A DNA stretch of 64,000 bases, from assembly GCA_014084085.1 (NCBI GenBank), contig NPFB01000078.1, positions 19,684 through 83,683 on the forward strand, read 5' to 3'. This document shows positions 10,102-19,900 of this stretch, in pieces. The stretch is from Hondaea fermentalgiana. Taxonomy: Eukaryota; Sar; Bigyra; Thraustochytrida; Thraustochytriidae. Both the position numbers and the translations under genes were made by a program. The notes beneath the pieces were generated by a model. It did no database searches. It had not been told where the DNA came from and saw only the letters and a list, made by a program, of their open reading frames with translations. Position 1 is the stretch's first letter; each line of letters opens with the position of its first letter.

Positions 10102-12630
10102 CTAGGACGATTCATCGACCACACGACGGCGCGAAAGCTCCGTGGCGGTCGCGCGGGACATTGGGTTAATCTTCAGACAGTCAGACACAACACTAGTAAA
10201 CCACGCAAGAGACTGCTCGTTGGACTCTTGGGAGACACGAGGGGCATACTGACGGACGAGATCTTTCAACGGCCGCGCTCGGCGCACAAATTCAACGCGA
10301 TCAGAAGGCGTGCTCGAGATAGGAAATCGCGCATAGCCACGCGACGTGAAAAGCTCGGGAGTAGCCGCGGCCATGCGCGAAGGAAAACCTCCTACAACAC
10401 GTTCAATGAGTGCCAGATGCTCGTGCTCCTCGTGCGTCTCAAAGAGAAGCTTGCCGCAAAGAAGCTCCATCAGGATGCAGCCAGCTGACCAAATATCTGC
10501 AGGAGTGGACCACGGAAGATCCAGCAATACCTCGGGAGCACGGTACTGTCGCGTACTGATAATGCCCATGCTATACGGTCGGCTCGACCTGATTCGTGTT
10601 GCGCCTCCAAAGTCAATTAGCTTCACTCTAAAGTTGGTCTGGTCTGCCAAAGGGCTGGAAGATTTTCCATAATCATGAATGTCTGGAGGCCTACGCTCAA
10701 GCATGATGTTCTCGACCTTGAGGTCCGTGTGCACAATGCTTGCCTCGTGCAGGTACATGAGAGCCTCAAAGAGATCCTTCATGATAATTGTCACGTGCTC
10801 GAGTCGCATAGGCTTGAAGTCAATTGCCTTTTGAAAGTCATGTAAAGACATGCTCAACTCCTCGGAAACAATGCAATAATGTTCCTTCCACTCAAAGTTG
10901 TTGAGCCATTTTGCAATTCGAAGGTTCTCCGAGACGCCCGTGATCTTGCGCAGAATCGCAGCCTCTTCCATTGCTTCCAGGACATACCGTCGAATACAAC
11001 GCACCACTTTGACAGCCACCGGGGGAGCATTAGGATGGGTTTTGTCAATGCAAGAATACACGCTCCCAAATGTTCCGCGACCGAGCTCCTTGCGGATTAC
11101 GTAGCGATCTCGAATCACGTCTTTGTACTTGCCATAGTAGGCGCCGACTTCATCATCATATGAAGACTCATCGCCATGGGAGCCAGATGCCTGGCTGGTC
11201 GATCGCCTCCGTGGTGATCGACGTCGTCTGTGATCACGCCGCCGGTGATGCCTGCGACGTCGTTTTCGATGCGCACTTCCATGCCCGCTGCCTTCCCTTC
11301 CACGGCCCTCACGGCGGGCGGGTGCGTTATCCCTCGAGCGCTGACGCTTGCGTTTGGAACCGTGAGAGGCGCTGCGCTTCCGACTTCGGCGTGTGCTAGA
11401 GATGGCGTACTTGCCGTCTTTTTCTTCCTCCTCCCTGCCCTTTTGGGAGGCTCGCCCGCGCTCGACGTCGCGTTCTCTGTCATGACCAGAACGATCACGG
11501 TTTCGGTCACGGTCACGGTCGCGGTCGCGGTCGCGGTCGCGGTCCCCATAACCGCGACCTCCTCCGTAGCTGCGATTCCTTCCTCCCTGACCGCGATCTC
11601 GGTCTCGTTCGCGCGCTCTCGCATCATTCGATCCATCCTTACGGCTCCTCTGGGAGTTCCGGTCCCGGTCTCGGTCTCGGTCTCGGTCTCGGTCCCGGTC
11701 TCGGTCTCGGTCTCGGTCTCGATCACGACTGGATATGCGTGCGCGGCTGCGGCTACGGCTGCGGCTGCGACTGCGCTCTCGATCTCGACCCCGATCGCGG
11801 TCATACTCCCGTCCTCGATCCCTGTTGTCTCCACGTTTATAGTCCCGACCCCTTCGATCGCGATCGAGATCCCAATCTCGATCGCGGCGATCACGGGAGC
11901 TGCGCTCTCGAGGGCCCTGGCCATTTTGTTTTCTGCGCTGCGGATCGGGATCGAGGCTGCGACGAGGTTGTTCTCTGCCTTCACCGCGATAACGCAGAAT
12001 CGAGCCGCTCCGACTTTGCATTCGCGTGCCGCGCTGACTGTCGTTCTCACGCGAGGACCTCCGGTGCCGGCTCGTGCTTTTGCGTCCGCTGTTGTAGCGC
12101 CGGCGTGAGCTTGTGTCGCGATTGTCCGTCTCGGAACGTCGGTCCTCGGCGTCGGCTCCGTTTCTGCGTCTCTCGCCAACAGGATTCTTGGCCACAGCAG
12201 CAGACGCGGACCTTGCTCTCCGCCTCCCTCTCCGCCGCGTTGTATCCGCACGCGATGTCATCGTCGTTGTTGTTGGCGATGTTGGCGGCGTGCTCGTGTT
12301 CTTCACGTCAAAGCTGTTGCCTTTGACGGTGTTCCGGTCAGCTTGGGACTTGGCTTCGACCACTTCACCGCCCGACCCCGGGGCCCGGGCCGAGGACGCT
12401 TCTCTGTCGCCCACGGCGCCGGCCCCTGCGCGCGGCGTCGCGCTCGAGGGCTCTTTCGTCGCGCGGGCCGTCGCGCTCGCCGACGGTGANNNNNNNNNNN
12501 NNNNNNNNNNNNNNNNNNNNNNNNNNNNNNNNNNNNNNNNNNNNNNNNNNNNNNNNNNNNNNNNNNNNNNNNNNNNNNNNNNNNNNNNNCGGGCCGTCGC
12601 GCTCGCCGACGGTGCCGCCGCGTCCGCCAT
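10102..12630 (-). CDS. CLK/LAMMER-family dual-specificity protein kinase with RS/RD-rich arm
   Basis: Nuclear kinase that in other eukaryotes phosphorylates SR splicing factors. The catalytic domain (about residues 505-830, counting from 12630) has LGRGTFGSVYSC, VAVKVV with the ATP-binding Lys, the CLK-type catalytic loop HTDLKVEN, DFG as LIDFGGATRI, and YRAPEVLL. The family signature EHLAMMER appears as EHLALIER. Before it lies a very long arm of Arg/Ser, Arg/Asp and Arg/Glu repeats typical of CLKs. The arm spans a 100-N gap at 12490-12589 whose two edges share the same 25 bases in the same phase. I chose the Met at 12630 (MADAAAPSAS; A at -3, G at +4). The frame stays open upstream to a Met at 12972, with another good start at about 12861, so the N-terminus is uncertain. 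Kinase identity is secure. Confidence 0.9.
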   Translation of the reverse strand: MADAAAPSASATAXXXXXXXXXXXXXXXXXXXXXXXXXXXXXXXXXXSPSASATARATKEPSSATPRAGAGAVGDREASSARAPGSGGEVVEAKSQADRNTVKGNSFDVKNTSTPPTSPTTTTMTSRADTTRRRGRRRARSASAAVAKNPVGERRRNGADAEDRRSETDNRDTSSRRRYNSGRKSTSRHRRSSRENDSQRGTRMQSRSGSILRYRGEGREQPRRSLDPDPQRRKQNGQGPRERSSRDRRDRDWDLDRDRRGRDYKRGDNRDRGREYDRDRGRDRERSRSRSRSRSRARISSRDRDRDRDRDRDRDRDRDRDRDRNSQRSRKDGSNDARARERDRDRGQGGRNRSYGGGRGYGDRDRDRDRDRDRDRNRDRSGHDRERDVERGRASQKGREEEEKDGKYAISSTRRSRKRSASHGSKRKRQRSRDNAPARREGRGREGSGHGSAHRKRRRRHHRRRDHRRRRSPRRRSTSQASGSHGDESSYDDEVGAYYGKYKDVIRDRYVIRKELGRGTFGSVYSCIDKTHPNAPPVAVKVVRCIRRYVLEAMEEAAILRKITGVSENLRIAKWLNNFEWKEHYCIVSEELSMSLHDFQKAIDFKPMRLEHVTIIMKDLFEALMYLHEASIVHTDLKVENIMLERRPPDIHDYGKSSSPLADQTNFRVKLIDFGGATRIRSSRPYSMGIISTRQYRAPEVLLDLPWSTPADIWSAGCILMELLCGKLLFETHEEHEHLALIERVVGGFPSRMAAATPELFTSRGYARFPISSTPSDRVEFVRRARPLKDLVRQYAPRVSQESNEQSLAWFTSVVSDCLKINPMSRATATELSRRRVVDESS
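11490..11740 (-). repeat. Hexanucleotide-derived Arg-Asp repeat tracts inside the kinase gene
   Basis: On the plus strand the unit is ggtcgc/ggtctc/ggtcac. Two tracts (about 11495-11545 and 11660-11735) encode uninterrupted DRDRDR runs in the kinase arm. The third base of codons varies while Asp-Arg is kept, which suggests selection on the protein as well as repeat slippage. The same sequence leaves long spurious open frames on the other strand. Confidence 0.8.
12490..12589. other. Assembly gap (100 N) in the kinase N-terminal arm
   Basis: Exactly 100 N, the usual placeholder for unknown size. The 25 bases at 12464-12488 and at 12590-12614 are identical, 126 bases apart and in the same codon phase of the kinase. 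The two contig ends therefore probably overlap and little or nothing is missing. Confidence 0.85.
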
Positions 12631-13970
12631 GATGTCGCGCCCGAGCACGTCGCTTCGGGCGCGAGACCTTCGGAGCCCAGCGCCAGGACGAGCGCGCGCC
12701 GCCTCTCGGACGGGCGCGGCTGCCGCGAGCGCGGCGGGCCGCGAGCGCGGGGAGGTCTCCCGCGCCGTTGCCTCGCGCGGCCGCGCGAGATGATGGTTGG
12801 GGCTTTGCTCCTCGGGCGAATCTGGGGCCCCGCGGGGATTCGGGGCCCGGCCACCCGCCATGGCTGGCCGCCGAGATGACCTGCCACGCGTACTTGTCTC
12901 GAGGCGCTCGTGGTTTGGGGGGATCGGGAGAGGACTTTCCTGCCGGTTCGGGATCTCGTGCGGAATTTGCAATCGATACTGCGTGCTTTGTTGTCCTGTG
13001 AGGACGTATACTCGTGGAGAATGAGTTGTGGGATCGTGTTTGTGGGCTTTGTGGGCTTTGGGCTTGGTGGTGGGTGGCTGGGCGGGCGATGCTACGTGCT
13101 TTTATTTGATTTTGCTTGCGCAGGGGTCCAAGAAGGATGAATACGAATCTTTCCTTGTAAAAGGAAAACGTTGCGTTTGGCTCGCAAAGAATGAGGAAGG
13201 AGAAGCTTTCATCCACGCGTCTGATGTGTGGAGGACACGACCAACAAATGACATGAAAATTGTTGGACTCGCATTGATGATATCTACATAACGGCATCGC
13301 CTCCTTATTTTTTTTAAAGCATCGTTCTACCAACCATGCTACGCTATTTCTCCACAACTATCAATCATTGCCATTCAGAGATAGATAGATCCCGATGCCA
13401 GAAAACAAAAACCTCCAAAGTCCCACACAACTTTGCTTCTTCGCCCCTCCAAACTCGAAACCCACCAAACCTTCGCTTCTCCATTCTCCTTCCCTCCCAG
13501 CTCCTCCCCCTCCCCAAAACATGCTCCGCCCCCGCACAAGCCTTCTTGCTGCACTCGCGCCCTCTCCGCTCCGTCCCGGTCCCCGCGAGGCCCCGGCTCG
13601 CCCGACCAGCGGGCACCCGATCCGGAATTGGGGGCCCCGATAGGCCTCTTGATAGGCCGCGGGCGCGGGTGGCTGAGCAGAGCAGAGCAGAGCGCAGGCT
13701 TGCAAGCAGGGAGGCGAGCAGACCACCCACCCTGGCGCCACCAGCCAGCCCGGCAGGCAGCGAAGAGCGCGCGCGCGAGCGAGCGAGCGAGCGAGCGAGC
13801 GGGCGGGCGCGCGGCGCGCGAGCGGCGGGAGCGCCCCGCTGCCCGTTCCCCCGGCCGCGTCTCTGCGCGGCGCGCGGGCGCGGCGGGTTCTGGGCCAGGT
13901 TTTGAAAATCGAGGCGAGGAACCCGAGACCAACCAACCAAACACAGCCGAGGGCGAAAGGCTGAGCGAGC
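12631..13970. promoter_or_regulatory. Head-to-head region between kinase (-) and UTP10 (+) genes
   Basis: About 1.3 kb of divergent upstream sequence; up to 12972 it may include extra N-terminal kinase codons. The centre (13280-13540) is AT- and C-rich, and the UTP10-proximal part is extremely GC-rich with (GAGC)6 at 13777-13800. It probably carries both promoters. Long open frames on several strands here reflect base composition and have no domain signal. Confidence 0.45.
13777..13800 (+). repeat. (GAGC)6 microsatellite
   Basis: Six perfect GAGC units about 170 bases upstream of the UTP10 start, inside a GC-rich leader, flanked by related CGCG and GGGC runs. Confidence 0.9.
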
Positions 13971-16900
13971 ATGACGAGCCTCGAGAGACAGCTCGCGCAG
14001 ACGCGCGCGGCGGCGGGGACGGTAGACCGCCCCTCGCGCGGAACGCGGGCCTCGCTGCTGTTCGAGCGCCACGAGGCCGCAGACTATGACCGCCAGACGA
14101 TCCACGCGCTCGGGCTGAGTGGCCTCGACGCCCTCGTGTCCGCCAAGGGCGCCGACGACCTGGCCGTCTTCAGAGACTCCCTCTTTGGCAAGGCCGTATC
14201 CGCGACCGAGCGCGAGCTCCTCGCGCCCGAGATCGAAAAGGAGCTCGACGAAACCATCAACAAGTTCTTGCAGACTCTGAGCCGCTACGTCCTGCACAAG
14301 GCATCGCTCAAGGTCCTCGAGTACTTGGTGCGCCAATTTCACGTGCATCAGCTGAACGTAGATGCCCTCGTCTGCTGCGTCCTTCCTTTCCACGACACGG
14401 AGATCTTCGCCAAGGTCATTTGCCTGCCAACTGCTGTGCAGAACACGCGATGGGCCTTTCTTAAACAGCTCACGCGCACGCGAGAACCGCTGGCTCGCAA
14501 CCATCTCGTCAAGGCCGCCGTCGCGGAGCCCCCTATTCTTGCTGCTTGCGCCACAATGACACTTCGGCAGCCCGAGCACGAGCGTGTCGCTAGCTTCTTC
14601 ACGGTCCTCGCCTGCCAATGCCTGCGGCGCGCACGTCAGCGAGGCGACGAGGAGAAGCTCGTCCAGGTCCTCATGGCTCCCACCGTGGAAGCGCTGCGTT
14701 CGAACCACGGACCGGACTTTCTTCAGCGCGCCGGCTACATCCTTGGCGCCAACCTCGCGCGCTACTCGGCGCTCTCGGCCAAGGCCGCCAAACTCGTAAT
14801 TCTCGCCACGATCCGCAAGGCCCGCAAGCCTTTGCTCGCAGATGCGTTGCGCTGCTCAGCTATTGTCCTCGACAACCAGGACGATCTCCCCATCCCGGAC
14901 TCTTCCGTCTCGCGCCTTGCAACGCATTATGGAGCTGACGCCCTAAGCGCCGCGCTCGCATCTGCCTTTGGCGAGTCACCTGCTGCTGGCTCGGCGGATG
15001 AGTCCTTCGTGTCCAAGCTCTATGCGCAGCTAGCGGCGGACCCGGAGGGCATGAAGACGCTCATTGCCTGCATGCGTGTCTGCATGCCTGCAAACGTTCA
15101 GCCCGTCTTTCATGCGCTGGCCGTCAGCGAGTACGATAGCGAAACTGGCCGCGATGAGAACTGCCTCGTCGCAGGTCGTCTGATTGCTGCGCAGCGCGGC
15201 GACGCGATTGATGAGCTCCTCGAAGCCTCCAGCGACGAGACGCTGCTCTCCTTTGCTGCCGACTGCTTTTCGGGGAATGCGGCGCTTGCTGCCCATCGTG
15301 TCGTGAACGGTGTACCGCTTCGTGCTGCTCTTCATCATCACAAGGCTAGTGTTCGCCGCCACGCGCTCGAGCAGCTCGCCCAGGGCGACCTCGTTCGCGA
15401 CACGGTTTCCATTCGCGTTCTCATGGATCGCATCATGGACGACAACTGCGAGGTCTCGGTCGCGGCACTCGCACTTGCCGCCAAGCTCCATGCCCTTCCT
15501 TCAACGACGCCGACATCGTCCAAGAAGGGAGAAGAAGCTCCTTTAGAACCTTTTATCGTCGAGGCTGCGCTCACCGCGTGCGCGCGGCATAGCACGGAGC
15601 CCGCTTTTGCCGAGGCCTTTCTCCAATGGGCTCCCGTTGTTGGACCTCTTGCCAGTCTCGACGACTTCATGGGTCTCGCAGCTGCTCTGTTCACCCTCGC
15701 TCCTGCAGTCTCAAAGTCGACTCCCGACGGCAAGAAGAAGAGAAAGGCCAGCAAATCGGACGCTTCCATCGTCACTAGCGTTCTTGCGGCTTGCGCGGCC
15801 ACAAACAAGCACATTGCACTCGTGGCGCCGCTCGCGGAGAAGTCCCTTGAGGAAGTGCCAGCCTTTGCGAACAAGCTCGGAAACTGGCTTTTGAACGATT
15901 CCTTCCGCGTCAGCGCTCCGCACGCGGCCGCGGCAAGCTGCGTTGCGCTGGCGGATGCCATCGCAGAGACTTCAGATGCCGACACTGCTGAACTAGCTGC
16001 CAAACTCGCTACTGTCGCTCATGTCGACGCAGAACTCGCTGCAAAGGTCTTGGAGCGTCTCGTTCAGTGTGATGCTCTTCAAAACGAAAAGGAGACTAGT
16101 CTCGTACGCGAGGCCCTGCACGGTGGTGCGAAACAAGTGCCTTCTTCGATGGTTTTGCTGTGCACGCTCTTGGGTGCATCAGAGGAGCTGTACCAGGATG
16201 CCTGCGCCAAGTCTGTGCAGACTCTGCTCACGACGTGCTTTCAAGGCGTGCTATTGCAATCGCTGCTCTTGATCTGTGCCGGTGCTCTGCCTGACTCTGT
16301 GGCCAGCTCTGTGGCGCAACGACGTGCAATTGTCCTTGCCACCGCGTTTATCCGTGCAATGCGGGATCCGCAGGGCAAGGAGGGCTTTTCGTTTTGCGAG
16401 GTCACACCTTATCTCATTCATCCGCTTTGCCATCGCACCGATGCCAAACTCCGCGATGTTGCCGTTGATTGTGCTCAAGCCGTCATGGAATCGGCCGACT
16501 TTGCTCGGGCATACCTCGATTCTGGCTCCAAGGCCCCCGAGGCGCTCCCCAATGTCGGCCCCGGGTGCTCGCGGAAACGATCTGCGGCAGAGGCGTTTAG
16601 TCCGCTTCTAGCCAAGGTCGTCGACGCTTCGAAGGAGTTCCACGTCGACGCGGACAGTCTCGAACGCTGCTTTCGCACCTTACACAGTGAAGAGACCTTT
16701 TTGGCCATCTTGGAGCGCGCGGCGTGCATTGCAAGTGCGGCGACCAATGCTGACGATGCATCGGGTGTGAGCGTGGCGCGCTGCGTAGAGAACATTCTTC
16801 GACCGCTCGGTAAGATTCCGGATCTCGGCGAAGTCTTTGGATCCACTGAGGCGGCCGCGTTGGCTGCCCAGGCACTGGAACACGGCATGACGCAGGTGCT

Positions 16901-19900
16901 GTCGCTCGTCACGCATCGCTGGACGACCAAAAAGTGCAAGCTTGGCCGGCTCCACATTGACGTTATCCTCAAGGGTCTCAGTGTCAAGTCGGCACGCCAG
17001 ATTGTGCTGCACACGCTCAGTGCGCAACAAGTGTTTGCGCTTCTCACCGCAGCCGACAAGGACGCTGCCTTTGACGCCTTGTGTTCGCTCGTCGCCGAGG
17101 AAGGCGCCGGCAGCACCCTGAGCAACGAAGCCGTCACGGCACTCGGACGGGTTCCCTTTGAAGGCAAGATGCTCGAGAAGCGTTTGAAAGAGGACCCGAA
17201 CCGAATCGTTCTAGAGGCGACTCGTGCTCGTCTCTTTGGCGCGCGCGGGGGCTCGGTGAGCGCATCCGATCGTGTCGATCTCGCGGCGGATACGCTTCCT
17301 GCACTCTTTGCGGTCCTTCGCAAGTACGACGACTTGCTTGTCATTTCCTGTTTGAACTGCGCAATGCAGATTCTCGAGGCGGCGCCTGGCAAACGCGCAA
17401 ACGAAGCTCTCATGGCTGTCGACCTTGAGCTGGTCGTCTCGTGCATTCTTGGGGCGAAAACAACTGCAATGCGGAACGCAGCGTTGGAACTCTTGGCGAC
17501 CTGTACCAAGGTGTTCCCGCAACAGACCATTCCCGTGGTTCTTCCCATTGTGCGTCAGGCCAGTCAGCAGGCCGAGCAATCGGAGGAGGAGACGGGGACT
17601 TCGGGCGTGTATCACATGGTCATTCTCGAGCAGGTGACGCGCTGCATTGCCTCGTCGCGGGCTGACTTTTCCAACGCGGCCATTATGGACGTGCTCAAGG
17701 AGTTTGTTAATGCTTCGGCGCACTCGAGCGACCCTGCGCGTCTTTTGCAGCTGCAAGAGCTTCTCGTACAGAGTTGCGGCAACAAAAACCGTGTTTTGTG
17801 GGCTGTTCTGTTGCTCATGCTCGGAAGCGCGAACGGCGCGGATGCAGAGGACCGAAACAACATGGAGCAGCAAAAGGATCTTGCGGGTCAGCTTTTGGCG
17901 CGCTTCTCTGTCGAGGACCAGATTGCCGCCGTGGTCGAAATGATCCAGGTGATGCATCGTTTCTTGCCCACCGGAGACGTCGGGGCCGACGACGACGAAG
18001 AGGACGATGACGCCGACGAGGAGGAGGAAGAGCAAAAAGAGGAGTCCAAGACCCACGGAGCAGCAGCGGATGGCAACGCCCGCAAAGGAGGTCACGCCGC
18101 TCTCGCTGCGGCGCTAGACTTTGATGGAACAGTCAACGCCGCGCGAGGGGTCGACCTTGTGAATGCCATTTGCGGACTGATCTCTGAACATCTCGGCAGC
18201 AAGGCCTTTATGCGTATGCTGCGCACCCTCTCACAGGCACAGGTCAACGCCTCGGGGCTGCACGGCAGTGCTGGTTTTCTGGGCCTTTTGAATGCTCTGC
18301 ACGGTCAAATCCACCGCGCAGGCCGCATCGTGTCTACGGGCGATGAGGAGTCTGCGGTCTGGTCTGCTGTGCGGGATCAGCTCTGCCTGATTCTGGACAA
18401 GCTGAGTGCTCTTCTTTCTGTGCCCATGTTTGTTGCTGTTGTCCAAGAGCTCCTGCGTGATGGCGATCCGCATGTGCGGCAGTTGGCGATTCGCCAGCTT
18501 GCTGCCAAGGTCGAACAGCAGCACGCTCGCTGGCAGACGGAAGAGGTTCTGATGTTTCTGGAAATGGTGTCGGATCTGCACGAAATTCTTCGCGAGCGCT
18601 CGGAGTCGGACGTAAACAAGCAAGTGGCACTGTTGGCCGTTGATGTGCTCGCCAAGCACCTCGGCGCGCAGCATCCCAAGCCCTTTGTCGAGGTTCTGGA
18701 CTCTGTGGTGAAGGAGTTCCGCCGGACGAGCGCAGCAATTAATCGTCCGAACGTGACGACTGCGCACATTCAGCTGACGAGCAGCGCATGTCTTTGCGTG
18801 GGAACGTTGATTGGCGTCCTTGGTGAGCGCGTGCTCAAGCTTCTGCCAAGCTTTGGCAAGAGCATGTTTGTCTGTTTTTCGCAGGCTCTGGACCTGGACG
18901 AATCGCCAGATCAGGATCGTGTCGTCCGCGAGGCCAGAGCGCTTCTCGGACAGAGCGCCGCAACGAGCATCCACGCCCTTGTGAGCACTCTTCCTCAGTT
19001 TCTCTCGCCGTACGTGGCAGACGTTTTGACGGTGGCAAGCCGCGGTAACCACAATGGTGCCCCGCAGCTCGTTCGTCTGACATCGGCGCGCATTGCCGAC
19101 AAGGTCGCGCGCAAAATGGAGGCGCGCATCGTGCTCGGCCCTTTGACCGCACTTTACGCCTCGTTTGTGGAAGAGCATCGTCTTGCTGCGGCTCGCAACC
19201 TTGTGTCAATTGTTCGTGCCTCGATGGAGGGTATGGGCCGCGATGCGCTTGTGCAGGAAAATGCACGCTTGACCGCCTTTTTTGTTCAGGCGCTCGACAC
19301 GCGTCGTTTTGTGGGTGCCGGATGCTCTGCGCTGACGGTGTCGCAACTCGAAGAAGTCGCCTCGGAGGTGCAGACGCTCGAAGAGACGGTTGCCGACGCC
19401 TTTATGGACTACGTTCTCGTTCTCAGTGCCGCACAGATGAAGCAGCTCTTCAATGCTCTGCGCGAGCAAGTCGACAGCAAAGCTACAGCACTGGCCTCTC
19501 GCGCGGGTTCGCTGTTTGAAAATCTTGGTGATGATGAAGAGGAAAAAGCAGCTGAAGCCAGTAGCGATGACGACGACGAGGAGGAGGAAGATGTGGACGA
19601 CGCTGAGGAAGAGGGCGCGCGCGTCGGTTCCAAGCGCAAGGCACCATCGGCTGGCAAGGTGAGCCACGACGCAGCAAGTGATGCTTCTGACGATGACGAC
19701 GAGGAGAGCGAGGAGAGCGACGAGGACGATGACGGAAGCGAGGAAGAGGACGAGGACGAAGCTGTTCTTGTTAATCCTGCAGAGGACTGGCAGCGGCAGT
19801 GCGCGGCCGCTACACTGTATGTCTTTGCCTCGGCGCTCGGCAAAAAGTTGCTTGGTCTTTCGGTTCCCTTTTTGGAGCAGCTTGTTGAAGAGCTCAAGGG

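Noticed and set aside
11230..12326. Long plus-strand open frames (292 and 195 codons) opposite the kinase arm
   Set aside because: They are the antisense of the RD/RS hexanucleotide repeats (Val/Ser/Ala repeats) and have no domain features; the minus-strand kinase explains the sequence.
13365..14708. A 447-codon minus-strand open frame overlapping the UTP10 start
   Set aside because: It overlaps the conserved N-terminus of UTP10 on the other strand, and its non-overlapping part is a GC-rich low-complexity Arg/Ala/Ser run.
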